NCBI GenBank assembly: GCA_964525995.1
Contig: CAZGIM010000005.1
Location: 165,128-229,127, forward strand
Length of the DNA stretch: 64,000 bases
Reading direction: 5' to 3'
From: CAIVAT01 sp964525995
GTDB lineage: Bacteria > Bacteroidota > Bacteroidia > Bacteroidales > FEN-979
Positions 10,361-19,127 of this stretch are shown here, piece after piece (the first letter of the stretch is position 1; each line of letters opens with the position of its first letter). The position numbers and the translations under genes were made by a program. The notes below the pieces were generated by a model that did not search any database, had not been told where the DNA came from, and was given only the letters and a program-made list of their open reading frames with translations.

Positions 10361-11629
10361 CTACCAAAAAAAAGTTTTTCCTTTTTCAGATTTTTGATCA
10401 AACCGTTCAAAAGTCCAGCAATAGAAACCGGGGGCGAGCGCAACAATCACTTTCATACCGAATTGGATCCTCACCTGTTTCACTATTCTTCCCGCCTGAT
10501 CAAACAGCGTCAATACCCCGTCACCGGCACGATTCACAACATTCATAATTCCCTGATCAACCCGGAGAAACGTTAAACTGCTCTTCTCCGTGTGATGGTT
10601 CCCACCTCCCGTAACAACTACGGTCACCTCATGTGTTATGGAATCATAAAAGCAACTATCGCCTGCTCGCAGGGTGACGGAATAAACCCCTGCATCCGCA
10701 TAACAATGAATCGGTTCATATTCTTCAGCGGTGAAGCCATCGCCAAAATCCCAATGCCAGGTATTGGCATTCAGGCTCAGATTTTCAGTAAAAAGTGAAT
10801 CCTCAGCGACAAAGTAGTTAAAGGAGGCCTGTGGCTCATTGCTCCATAAGTTCCATACGCCCGGATAACCGAAAACCACGCTGTCGGCTGACTGTTGAAG
10901 ATACAGGGCTGTGTCGGGCTGAAGTCCTGCCGTGAACGATAAGCCCACCGGTGATTTGTGAAACAAAACGGCATAAAATACGCAGGCAGCAAGATAGCTG
11001 CCATTCAGGTTCGGATGCGAATCATCCCCGGCATGTAAAACGATTCCGGAATTCTGAATGACTTTACGCCATGCTTCTCCCACCGGTGCAATCCCGCTGT
11101 CGGTAGTATCGGCAGTTAATTTATAAGCGCGGGTCAGCGAATCCTGCATCTCGAAATAATTTTCGAATGGTACACTGCAATAAGCGGGAGTAAAACACTG
11201 GATACCCCCGAAACGCCTGCCCCAGGTGAGAAAGAAGAGCAAACGGCCACATTTGTCGCCGGAAATAACGCTATCGCGTAATACTAAACAAGAAGGTATC
11301 ATGCAACTGTCGCGTAGTACAGGTATTGAGGGGATCTGACTCTGCTCCTGAAGTACCACGAAGTCCCAGTCGTCGGAGGCGATCTTGGACAAGCTGACGG
11401 GATCTGTCGCATGGGCGATAGGATTCCAGCCCAGCGTGTAGCCACCCGGACAATTGTCATCGTGAACCAGCGAATCACCTGCCGCGTGAGCAAGTGAAGC
11501 AATCAACCCCGGAAGATCGTTTACATAAGTATAGCTGTTACCCAAAAAAAGCGCTTTTCGGATTACCGGTTGGGTGAATCCCGTCGTTGAAAATAACAGG
11601 ATGAATCCCCAAAGCGACAACTTCTTCAT
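10361..11629 (-). CDS. Secreted SGNH/GDSL-type hydrolase with PKD domain
   Basis: I chose the Met at 11629 because it begins a clean signal peptide (MKKLSLWGFILLFSTTGFTQ). The SGNH nucleophile block is FLGNSYTYVNDLP, and the Asp-His pair is in AGDDSHPNLNGSYLAACVFY. A PKD-like beta domain (about 290-345; WHWDFGDGFTAEEYEP, YADAGVYSVTL) follows, and the last about 60 residues look like a weak T9SS-like tail. The family covers carbohydrate esterases and lipases; substrate unknown. A TACCTTTG box ends only about 5 bases before the chosen start, which would give a very short or leaderless mRNA if used. Confidence 0.82.
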   Translation of the reverse strand: MKKLSLWGFILLFSTTGFTQPVIRKALFLGNSYTYVNDLPGLIASLAHAAGDSLVHDDNCPGGYTLGWNPIAHATDPVSLSKIASDDWDFVVLQEQSQIPSIPVLRDSCMIPSCLVLRDSVISGDKCGRLLFFLTWGRRFGGIQCFTPAYCSVPFENYFEMQDSLTRAYKLTADTTDSGIAPVGEAWRKVIQNSGIVLHAGDDSHPNLNGSYLAACVFYAVLFHKSPVGLSFTAGLQPDTALYLQQSADSVVFGYPGVWNLWSNEPQASFNYFVAEDSLFTENLSLNANTWHWDFGDGFTAEEYEPIHCYADAGVYSVTLRAGDSCFYDSITHEVTVVVTGGGNHHTEKSSLTFLRVDQGIMNVVNRAGDGVLTLFDQAGRIVKQVRIQFGMKVIVALAPGFYCWTFERFDQKSEKGKTFFW

Positions 11630-11744
11630 ATGCGCAAAGGTACAACTTTTAGGAACCCGGGAACTTACAAAGATCACTATGAAATCCTGATATGTCATTT
11701 TGTTATTATAAGTTTTGTATTTAAGTCAGGAAATTCATTTAAAG

Positions 11745-11906
11745 ATGGGCAAAACACCGGTCATCATCCATGTTTTAAGGGCATTGATCTTCCTGTTAGT
11801 GATCCTGATGATCCTGGTTGGAACAGCATTTTTTCTGGTGCAGCGTGAATCGAAAAAGAATTTTCTTGCGGCCGACCTTTATAAAATTGTTGCCAGGCGT
11901 TTATAA
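11745..11906 (+). CDS. Small single-pass membrane protein
   Basis: 53 residues from ATG 11745: MGKTPVIIHVLRALIFLLVI, one strongly hydrophobic helix, then a short basic tail (QRESKKNFLAADLYKIVARR). Nothing in it identifies a family. It is short and isolated between two oppositely oriented genes; the coherent helix plus charged tail is the only support for a real gene. Confidence 0.4.
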   Translation: MGKTPVIIHVLRALIFLLVILMILVGTAFFLVQRESKKNFLAADLYKIVARRL

Positions 11907-11931
11907 TCCTGAAAATAGAAAAGATTAAAAA

Positions 11932-12351
11932 TCAAAGCGTTCCTGAAGTCGCTGAGGAGGGAACCCCGAACAGCCTGATCCGGTACTTCTCCGAAAACCA
12001 GGTGAAGTACCAATAAAGCTTACGGTTTACCTCAATGCCATAATTGGTATCAGGATGGTAATTGATGTATGACTCAATCAGCCGGGGGTACTTCCCGGTC
12101 AGATAAAAATCATTCCAGTTAGCAATGGCAAGGAGATTTTTTGTCCGGTAATAATCGTTCTGATGATCTTTGGCTGGGGTATACTGCGTAAGATACCAGT
12201 GATCGAACTCCTGATCCAGGATCACAACTTCGTACTCGGTGCTGTCCTTGGTGCTTTGAATCAGGGTGGCCGAAGTTTTTGAGGTATGTTTCGCAGTGGT
12301 GCAGGCCCCTAGCATGAGAACTGCCAGACCAATGAGGGTAACCGGTTTCAT
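11932..12351 (-). CDS. DUF6146-like lipoprotein
   Basis: From Met 12351 the protein has a lipoprotein signal (MKPVTLIGLAVLMLGAC) and about 139 residues. The body carries the YEVVILDQEFDHWYL, YYRTKNLLAIANWNDF and YHPDTNYGIEVNRKLYWYF motifs that I associate with DUF6146 lipoproteins of Bacteroidota, whose function is unknown. The longer frame from 12399 is less likely because it puts a charged stretch in front of the signal. A TATATTTG box (12396-12389) lies 38 bases upstream, divergent from the pullulanase promoter. Confidence 0.72.
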   Translation of the reverse strand: MKPVTLIGLAVLMLGACTTAKHTSKTSATLIQSTKDSTEYEVVILDQEFDHWYLTQYTPAKDHQNDYYRTKNLLAIANWNDFYLTGKYPRLIESYINYHPDTNYGIEVNRKLYWYFTWFSEKYRIRLFGVPSSATSGTL

Positions 12352-12470
12352 AATATTCCCATTTTTTGTTTTAATCCTATGATCCTGACAAATATACAAA
12401 AATATTACCGGTATTCAAAGCCGGGATGAATCCCATTCTGTACCCAATCCATAAACTTGATCTTTATTCC

Positions 12471-12478
12471 TATTTTTG
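12471..12478 (+). promoter_or_regulatory. -7 box of the pullulanase promoter
   Basis: TATTTTTG matches TAnnTTTG and lies 22 bases before the chosen pullulanase start. No convincing TTG element is found at the right distance, so only the -7 box is supported. It lies downstream of the longer frame's first Met (12426), which supports starting at 12501. Confidence 0.4.
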
Positions 12479-12500
12479 TGACAGTTCAAAAATTTGTCCC

Positions 12501-14540
12501 ATGCGATGCTCCATCCTTTTTTTGGTTTTTACGGTAATCCTGGCGCTGGCCCTGATGCCGCGCCTTCTGGCCCAGGGTAAAAAAGCTGTCGGCCGGTCCG
12601 GTGATACATCCCTGGCATATAATCCCTATAAAACCTATCCCGTCGCTCCGGAGGAAGATCTGGGAGTAGTCTGGTCGGAAACCTTTACAACCTGTAAGGT
12701 ATGGTCACCTGCGGCACAGGAAATGAAATTAAAATTGTACAAGACCTCAACCGGGAATGACCTGATCGGCGAATTTAAATGCCGGAAAAATGCCATGGGA
12801 GTTTGGTCGGTCATACTGGAGGGCGACTACAAAGGACGCTATTACACCTTTCAGGCAAAGATAAAAGGGAAATGGAGTAGCGAAGTGCCCGACCCCTATG
12901 CTAAAGCAGTCGGAGTGAACGGTAAGCGCGGACAAATCATTGACCTGAACGAAACCGATCCGCCCGGTTGGGATCAGGACCGGTCGCCTGAGTTCCGCAA
13001 TCCGACCGATGCCGTGCTTTATGAATTGCATGTACGCGATTTTTCGGTGGCTCCCAATTCGGGGATGAAGAACAAAGGGAAATTCCTTGCCTTCACCGAA
13101 TCCGGAACCCGGAACAGCCACGGACAAACAACGGGAGTTGACCACATCGCCGAAATGGGAGTGACCCATGTCCATCTGCTTCCCTCTTTCGATTTTTGCA
13201 GCATCGATGAATCAAAGCCGGAAGTTCCGCAATTTAACTGGGGGTATGACCCTCAGAATTACAACGTGCCCGAAGGATCCTATGCTTCAAACCCTGAAGA
13301 TGGTAAGGTTCGTATCAGAGAATTCAAGGAACTGGTTCAGTCAATGCACAAGAAGGGACTGCGGGTCGTGATGGATGTGGTTTACAATCATACCGGATGG
13401 ACCGGCAATTCCAATTTCAATCAGTTGGTCCCGGGATATTATTACCGCCAATGGCAAAAGGATAGAACGTTCGGTAATGCCTCGGCCTGCGGAAACGAAA
13501 CCGCAAGCGACCGGACAATGGTTCGCAAATTTATCCTCGAATCGGTGCAGTACTGGGTCAGGGAATATCATATTGATGGTTTCCGTTTCGATCTGATGGC
13601 CATCCACGACCTCGAAACGATGAACCTTATTTCGGCGACACTCCATGCTATAAATCCTTCCATCCTCCTTTATGGAGAGGGATGGACCGCCGGCGATTCA
13701 CCGTTACCTGAAAACTTCCGGGCCCTGAAAAAGTATGCCTATAAAATGGATCGGATTGCTGTTTTCAGCGATGACATCCGCGATGGCATCAAAGGAAGCG
13801 TGTTTGACGAAAAGAGTACCGGCTTTGCAAGCGGGAACCCGGGAATGGCCGAATCGGTCAAATTCGGGATTGTCGCAGCCGGCGACCACCCGCAGATTGA
13901 TTTTACAAAGGTGAATTACTCCAAAGAACCTTATACCACCAATCCCGGCTCGGTGATCAACTATGTCTCCTGTCATGACAACCAGACACTGTATGATAAA
14001 TTGAAAGCATCCCGTCCCGATGCCGACGAAGCGACCCTTCTGAAAATGCATAAACTGGCCAATACCATTGTACTGACTTCCCAGGGGATCCCGTTTTTGC
14101 ATGCCGGCGTGGAAATGAAAAGAACCAAAAACGGCGAACACAATTCATTCAATAAGCCCGACTCGGTCAACCGGATCGACTGGGATTGGAAATTTGAGAA
14201 CCGCGACCTGGTTGATTTTTACAAAGAATTAATTAACCTGCGCAAATCCCATCCCGCCTTTCGTATGACAACCCAGGAGATGATCAACGAAAACCTGCTC
14301 TTTCTGCCCGTCAACGATCCACAGATTGTCGCGTATCAGCTGAAAAATCATGCGAACCACGATCCATGGTCACAAATCCTCGTGGTTTTCAACGGTTCAG
14401 AAGACCTTAAACAAATCGATATTCCCGACGGGAATTGGAACGTTGCCCTGATGAACCATCAATTTCCCGGTAATACTCAAACAGTGTCAGGTTCTCTTGC
14501 AATTCAAGCGGTTTCAGCCGCAATCCTGTACCTGGAATGA
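12501..14540 (+). CDS. pulA: Secreted type I pullulanase (GH13)
   Basis: 679 residues from Met 12501, where a signal peptide begins (MRCSILFLVFTVILALALMP ... LLAQ). A CBM48-like beta domain (about 55-150; VVWSETFTTCKVWSPAAQEM) precedes the GH13 barrel. The type I pullulanase signature FNWGYDPQNYNVPEGSYASN is present, with nucleophile Asp364 (FRFDLMA), acid/base Glu393 (YGEGW) and Asp493 (SCHDNQ). A C-terminal beta domain ends the protein. It cleaves alpha-1,6 branches of pullulan, starch or glycogen. No SusC/SusD genes or other amylases lie nearby. Confidence 0.93.
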   Translation: MRCSILFLVFTVILALALMPRLLAQGKKAVGRSGDTSLAYNPYKTYPVAPEEDLGVVWSETFTTCKVWSPAAQEMKLKLYKTSTGNDLIGEFKCRKNAMGVWSVILEGDYKGRYYTFQAKIKGKWSSEVPDPYAKAVGVNGKRGQIIDLNETDPPGWDQDRSPEFRNPTDAVLYELHVRDFSVAPNSGMKNKGKFLAFTESGTRNSHGQTTGVDHIAEMGVTHVHLLPSFDFCSIDESKPEVPQFNWGYDPQNYNVPEGSYASNPEDGKVRIREFKELVQSMHKKGLRVVMDVVYNHTGWTGNSNFNQLVPGYYYRQWQKDRTFGNASACGNETASDRTMVRKFILESVQYWVREYHIDGFRFDLMAIHDLETMNLISATLHAINPSILLYGEGWTAGDSPLPENFRALKKYAYKMDRIAVFSDDIRDGIKGSVFDEKSTGFASGNPGMAESVKFGIVAAGDHPQIDFTKVNYSKEPYTTNPGSVINYVSCHDNQTLYDKLKASRPDADEATLLKMHKLANTIVLTSQGIPFLHAGVEMKRTKNGEHNSFNKPDSVNRIDWDWKFENRDLVDFYKELINLRKSHPAFRMTTQEMINENLLFLPVNDPQIVAYQLKNHANHDPWSQILVVFNGSEDLKQIDIPDGNWNVALMNHQFPGNTQTVSGSLAIQAVSAAILYLE

Positions 14541-14574
14541 TCTGAATTTCATGTGTTTTGGTCATAAGCGATTA

Positions 14575-14631
14575 CACCAAAATTTGAATGTAACATTCCT
14601 CGATCTGAAATGTATTCGTAAATCGTAAATT
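14575..14631. repeat. Eroded copy of the MITE-like repeat
   Basis: The stretch CCAAAATTTGAATGTAACAT, then TCGATCTG and ATTCGTAAATCGTAAAT, matches with a few changes and a short gap the inner right half of the 248-bp element at 53968-54215. It lies between the pullulanase and the next gene. It has no recognisable terminal repeats. Confidence 0.55.
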
Positions 14632-14690
14632 TCAAGAAGTCTTTTACCCGACGGCCTGATCTAAAATTCTTGTCTTAAAGCTGATACCTG

Positions 14691-16712
14691 ATGTCAAAAC
14701 AAAAACCTGATAAAGCTGTCCACAAGATTCGTCCTGAAACTAAAACAAACCGGAAGGTTTCACCGTTTTGGGAACGGATGCCATTGACCCTTTTAGCCGG
14801 GATTGTTGCCATTACCTTTATTGTTTATCTGCCCTCCCTTCGCAATGGACTCCTGGCTTGGGATGATGAACCCTACATCATAAAGAACCAATTGGTGCAG
14901 TCAGGCAACTTTTGGGAGCTGTTCACGCAACAAGTGATGGGGAACTACCATCCGCTCACCATGCTCATCCTGTCGATCGAGTTCCGTTGGTTCGGATCCG
15001 ACCCTGCCGGATATCATTGGGTGAACCTGATGTTGCACCTGATCAATACCATCCTGGTTTTCCTTGTGATCCGAAGGCTGAATCCCGGTTCCGGAGTAGC
15101 CTTGCTAATAGCGCTTATCTTTGCGATCCATCCCTTACACGTCGAATCGGTGGCATGGATATCCGAACTGAAAGACTTGCTGTATGCTTGCTTTTTTTTA
15201 GCGGCTTGTGTATTCTATCTGAAATATCTCGAATCCAATGCCCGAAAATACCTTTTCATAACCCTTCTTTTCTTTGCTCTTTCGCTGCTCTCTAAAGCCA
15301 TGGCAGCCTCATTGCCAGTAGTCCTGTTGTTAATCGACTATTTCAAAGGCCGGACCTTCAACAAAATGGTCATTATTGAAAAGATCCCTTTTTTCCTGTT
15401 GTCGGTCATCTTCGGAATTATTGCCATCCTGGCCCAGAGAACTTCTGAAGCAATCACAGATTTCACACCGTTTTCATTTTTTCAAAGAATCATCTTCGCC
15501 TCTTATGCCTGGCTTTCCTACCTCGTCAAACTCGTAGCTCCGGTCAACCTGAGCGCATTCTATCCCTACCCGGTGCGAAGCGGCGATTCGATCCCCGCCG
15601 CCCTGTACCTTTGCCTTGTTGCCATTCCCGCGCTTTTGGCGCTCATGATCTTTAGTTTTCGCCGGTCAAGGTCACTATTCTTCGGCTTAGGTTTTTATAC
15701 CGTCACCATCTTCCTGGTACTTCAACTCTTGCCGGTCGGGAATGCCATGATGGCCGACCGCTATAGCTATATTCCCTCCGTCGGTATCGTTCTGTTGGCC
15801 GCGATCGGAGCTAAAAAGATCTGGGATAAAGGATACCGGGCAGTTACCGGTATGCTGCTGATCGTTTTGACGCTGGTTTTTGCAATTCAAACCTTCGTAC
15901 GATGTTCCGTATGGAAAGACGACCTTACGCTGTGGAATGATGTGATCCGGAAATATCCGGAAGTAGAATATGCTTACAACAACCGGGGTGTTGTACTAAT
16001 GAACCAGGGCCGCTATGAAGAATCAACCGGCGACTTTACCACGGCCATCGGCCTGAATCCGGTCTATCCGATCGTTTTTATTAACAGGGGTATCTCGCTG
16101 AGCAACCAGAATAAGGATGCTGAAGCTATCGCCGATTTTGATAAAGCCATCGAACTGAAACCGGCCAATGCCGAAGCATGGTTTAACCGGGGAGTCTCGC
16201 TGCGAAAAGTGGGGAAGGATGATCAGGCGCTCCGCGATTTTCAACGGGCCATTACCTTGAGACCGGAATTCCCCGGCGCTTACTATAACCGGGGGACCAT
16301 CTGCATGAACCAGAAACGCTATACCGAAGCTATCGGTGATTTCACCCGGGCGATTCGGTTGGATCCCGGGTTTGCTGATTCTTACCTCAACCGGGGCGTT
16401 GCCTTGATGATCATGAAAAGAGACCGGGAGGCTCTTGACGACTTCAACAAGGCAATTGCACTGAAACCCGGATTTATCAACGCTTACTATAACCGGGGAA
16501 ATTACTTCCTGTCGAAAAAGAAATACCGCGAAGCCATTGATGATTACTCCCGGGCCATCGGATTGAAAGAGGATTATTCGGCAGCCTATTACAACCGGGG
16601 ACTTGCCACCTACTATCTTGGTAATCAAGAATCAGCCTGCGCCGATTTCAACAAGGCCGCAACGTTGAACTTCGCCCCGGCAAATGCCGCCATCTCACAA
16701 TTGTGCAAATGA
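14691..16712 (+). CDS. Multi-pass membrane protein with seven C-terminal TPRs (TMTC-like)
   Basis: 673 residues. A basic N-terminus is followed by about ten membrane segments (about 30-420). The periplasmic-loop motif LLAWDDEPYIIKNQ, then HPLHVESVAWISELKDLLYA and MMADRYSYIPSVGI, recall TMTC/DUF1736-type glycosyltransferases of the GT-C fold. Residues 426-663 are seven consecutive TPRs of exactly 34 residues with a strict YYNRG...A..DF..AI.L.P pattern. A role in protein O-glycosylation or surface glycan transfer is possible but unproven. Its last 18 bases overlap the end of the convergent gene. Confidence 0.82.
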   Translation: MSKQKPDKAVHKIRPETKTNRKVSPFWERMPLTLLAGIVAITFIVYLPSLRNGLLAWDDEPYIIKNQLVQSGNFWELFTQQVMGNYHPLTMLILSIEFRWFGSDPAGYHWVNLMLHLINTILVFLVIRRLNPGSGVALLIALIFAIHPLHVESVAWISELKDLLYACFFLAACVFYLKYLESNARKYLFITLLFFALSLLSKAMAASLPVVLLLIDYFKGRTFNKMVIIEKIPFFLLSVIFGIIAILAQRTSEAITDFTPFSFFQRIIFASYAWLSYLVKLVAPVNLSAFYPYPVRSGDSIPAALYLCLVAIPALLALMIFSFRRSRSLFFGLGFYTVTIFLVLQLLPVGNAMMADRYSYIPSVGIVLLAAIGAKKIWDKGYRAVTGMLLIVLTLVFAIQTFVRCSVWKDDLTLWNDVIRKYPEVEYAYNNRGVVLMNQGRYEESTGDFTTAIGLNPVYPIVFINRGISLSNQNKDAEAIADFDKAIELKPANAEAWFNRGVSLRKVGKDDQALRDFQRAITLRPEFPGAYYNRGTICMNQKRYTEAIGDFTRAIRLDPGFADSYLNRGVALMIMKRDREALDDFNKAIALKPGFINAYYNRGNYFLSKKKYREAIDDYSRAIGLKEDYSAAYYNRGLATYYLGNQESACADFNKAATLNFAPANAAISQLCK

Positions 16713-18989
16713 ATGATCGTTCACTTTTTCACACAGAAGCGATGAAACGATCATCGACAGCCGCTTCAGTGCATATGGCATTGAGGTATAACAAACAATC
16801 GGCAACACCCACTCAAGCAAGGCAAGATAATAGGGAACCATATCCCGATCGCCTCCGGCGCTCACAAAGGCATATTGCCTCATTTTGATCGTAAGGGCTG
16901 CATTCTTTGCCACTTTCTGCATGTGTTTCCCTGCATAGTCAACCACGGGACGGTCGCCCAGATTGTCGCAATCATAAAACCGCTTGATAAATTCCAGATA
17001 GGCAGCCATATCCTCTTCGCTTTCAACCGGAGCATTATCGACTAAAAAAATGGCCTCGAGTCGTGCAAAGTCAGAGATTACCGGCCGGGGGCGGGTTTCC
17101 GAAAAATCGATCAGATATATGTTCATCTTCTCGTCCAGTAGGATGTTCTGCATGTTCAGATCGCCATGACAAATCCCGGTGTTGTATGTTGTATGCCATT
17201 CCTGGCGGCGGGAATATTCCTGTTTCAAAAACCGGTATGGATTCAGAACAGGCCGTCCCGATTCGGGAATCTGAAGGTAAGGCTCTTCGTCCGATATACC
17301 AAGTACTTCGCGGGCTGTCTGATAAATGTGAGGGAAAAAGGTCCGCGTAGGATCATGATCCTGAAACGGAAAGATGGTCTTTCGCACGGGCTGCCCGTAC
17401 CAGGGTTTCAGGATTTGCAGGAATATCCTGTCGAACAAGGGTTCAAGAAAACCAATGTCCGACTCGAGGTAATAATGGGTCAGCCATTTCAACTGACTCG
17501 ACTCCCCGCCGATCCCGACGAAATTATAGCGGAGCGCCATGGTTTCACCGTATTGCGCCGTACCCAAAACCATGGCACAGTTGTTAAAAATATAGGGCAG
17601 GGCAAATTTCTGACACCGTTCCGATTCCCGGGTGATCAGCGATCGGCCGGCGATCTTGAGTACCGTCGGCCGCATCTTTCTACCCTCGCGGTCATAAGAG
17701 TTTACCTGATAAGTCTGTGCCGAATACCCTCCGTGAAGCGGGTTTATGACCAACCGGGCCGAATCATCGTACAAAAGCCTCGCAAGGAATCGCTTGTGTT
17801 GCTCAAACACCGCTCCCGGCGCTGTCTCGATGATCAACCTGCCGGACTTCCCATCTGCATTCTCCTCCGGCGCAAAAAGCCAGATGAAGGGATTTTCAAG
17901 CAAAAATTCAGGCTGAAGTAAAACAACACCCGTGATATTTTCAAAAGTCAGGCAACGCCTGAGGAATTCACTGAGAGTCGTTTCCTCGGTTATTTCCTCG
18001 GCTTGAACCAGGTAAAAAGTGAAACCCGCGAAGCTGTAACCGGCATCCATTCCTGTTTCCGGAGTATTGCTCCCCAATCCATCGCTGTCAGACGCCTGTT
18101 TTTCTTGCCTGATCAATAAAGATGCTAATTGATCGAATCCGGTCTCCTCATGGTACTGCTCCCACGAAGCGTCAGAGATAAAGGCAACCGTAAGCGAAGG
18201 ATGTCCGGACCCACGGTTTACTGCAATGAAATACCTTGCAATGTAGGATGCCCCGGTTTTTTCCTGAAGAATTCGAACGGCATCGTAAAGCATCGGCAGA
18301 CTCAAAATCCCTCCGTCGGCCGGCTTCAGATAACCGGTTGGCTGATTGCCGAATGACAGGGCTTTCCCGACCGGGAAACCTGTCTTTGCAGGCTCTGTCG
18401 TAATTCTGAAATCGGGATCCGCTGATTGATCAGCAGGTACAAATCCGATACAATGACCCAGCGTTACAAAGAAGTCCCTGCACGGAGATCCGGATTCGCC
18501 TGTTACTGCCCCGAAACCGATCCCGCCATCCATTTCACGATAACTCAGGATCTCCTCCTCGCGGTTTACTATTACCTTTATAGGGCCATGCCCCAATGGC
18601 CGATAGACAAGGGCCTTATCTTTAACCTGGATCACCGTCTCCGCTGCCACTTCTTTAGTTTCTGCACGGATGACCGCAAGGGCGCTTTCAACATCCGCTT
18701 CGATCCGCAGTACGCGTTGAAGCCCGGCCATCTCGAAAATGTGATTGACTTCGGGTTTGACTCCGGTGAGAAATAATTGAAAATGAAAAGGTGACAATCG
18801 TTTCTGGGCCGCCAATAAGACCCTGATGCCGGCGCTCGACAGATAGAGGCATTCCGAAAAATCCAGGATGATATCACCTGCCCCCTCCGGCAGGGCCATC
18901 AAGACCTGTTCCAGATTCCCACTGCTGTTTCCGTCGAGCCTTCCGATGAGTTTCAGACACCGGTGTTTTTCATCTGCGATAAGCTCCAT
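16695..18989 (-). CDS. STAS-domain protein fused to a phosphotransferase-like kinase domain
   Basis: 764 residues. Residues 1-105 are a STAS (anti-sigma antagonist) domain with the LDFSECLYLSSAGIRVLL signature that carries the phosphorylatable Ser. Residues about 150-345 form a middle domain I could not assign. The C-terminal 350 residues resemble an aminoglycoside-phosphotransferase-like kinase, with a catalytic loop HGDLNMQNILL (His608, Asp610) and metal motif DFSE about 15 residues later. Similar kinase-like domains occur in conflict-system ternary-complex proteins. It may be a partner-switch regulator; targets are unknown. A TATTTTTG box lies at 19020-19013. Confidence 0.7.
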   Translation of the reverse strand: MELIADEKHRCLKLIGRLDGNSSGNLEQVLMALPEGAGDIILDFSECLYLSSAGIRVLLAAQKRLSPFHFQLFLTGVKPEVNHIFEMAGLQRVLRIEADVESALAVIRAETKEVAAETVIQVKDKALVYRPLGHGPIKVIVNREEEILSYREMDGGIGFGAVTGESGSPCRDFFVTLGHCIGFVPADQSADPDFRITTEPAKTGFPVGKALSFGNQPTGYLKPADGGILSLPMLYDAVRILQEKTGASYIARYFIAVNRGSGHPSLTVAFISDASWEQYHEETGFDQLASLLIRQEKQASDSDGLGSNTPETGMDAGYSFAGFTFYLVQAEEITEETTLSEFLRRCLTFENITGVVLLQPEFLLENPFIWLFAPEENADGKSGRLIIETAPGAVFEQHKRFLARLLYDDSARLVINPLHGGYSAQTYQVNSYDREGRKMRPTVLKIAGRSLITRESERCQKFALPYIFNNCAMVLGTAQYGETMALRYNFVGIGGESSQLKWLTHYYLESDIGFLEPLFDRIFLQILKPWYGQPVRKTIFPFQDHDPTRTFFPHIYQTAREVLGISDEEPYLQIPESGRPVLNPYRFLKQEYSRRQEWHTTYNTGICHGDLNMQNILLDEKMNIYLIDFSETRPRPVISDFARLEAIFLVDNAPVESEEDMAAYLEFIKRFYDCDNLGDRPVVDYAGKHMQKVAKNAALTIKMRQYAFVSAGGDRDMVPYYLALLEWVLPIVCYTSMPYALKRLSMIVSSLLCEKVNDHSFAQL

Positions 18990-19096
18990 TTAAAAGTAGT
19001 GTTGTGCGGATTCAAAAATACAAAAAACTTACTTCTGCGAGCCTAATCGGAATAACCGCGGCCATTTTATCGCCATCGCACCTCCATTCATTTTGT

Positions 19097-19104
19097 TATT
19101 TTTG
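19097..19104 (+). promoter_or_regulatory. -7 box upstream of the aldo/keto reductase
   Basis: TATTTTTG matches TAnnTTTG and is 24 bases before ATG 19128. No good TTG partner is found. Confidence 0.35.
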
Positions 19105-19127
19105 TCCTGTTATCCGATTTAGGGATT

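Noticed and set aside
16023..16628. 201-codon minus-strand frame
   Set aside because: It is the shadow of the TPR repeats on the opposite strand; its repeated pattern only mirrors the TPR units.
17166..17921. 251-codon plus-strand frame
   Set aside because: Opposite the kinase-like part of the STAS fusion; Arg- and Pro-rich, without a recognisable domain.
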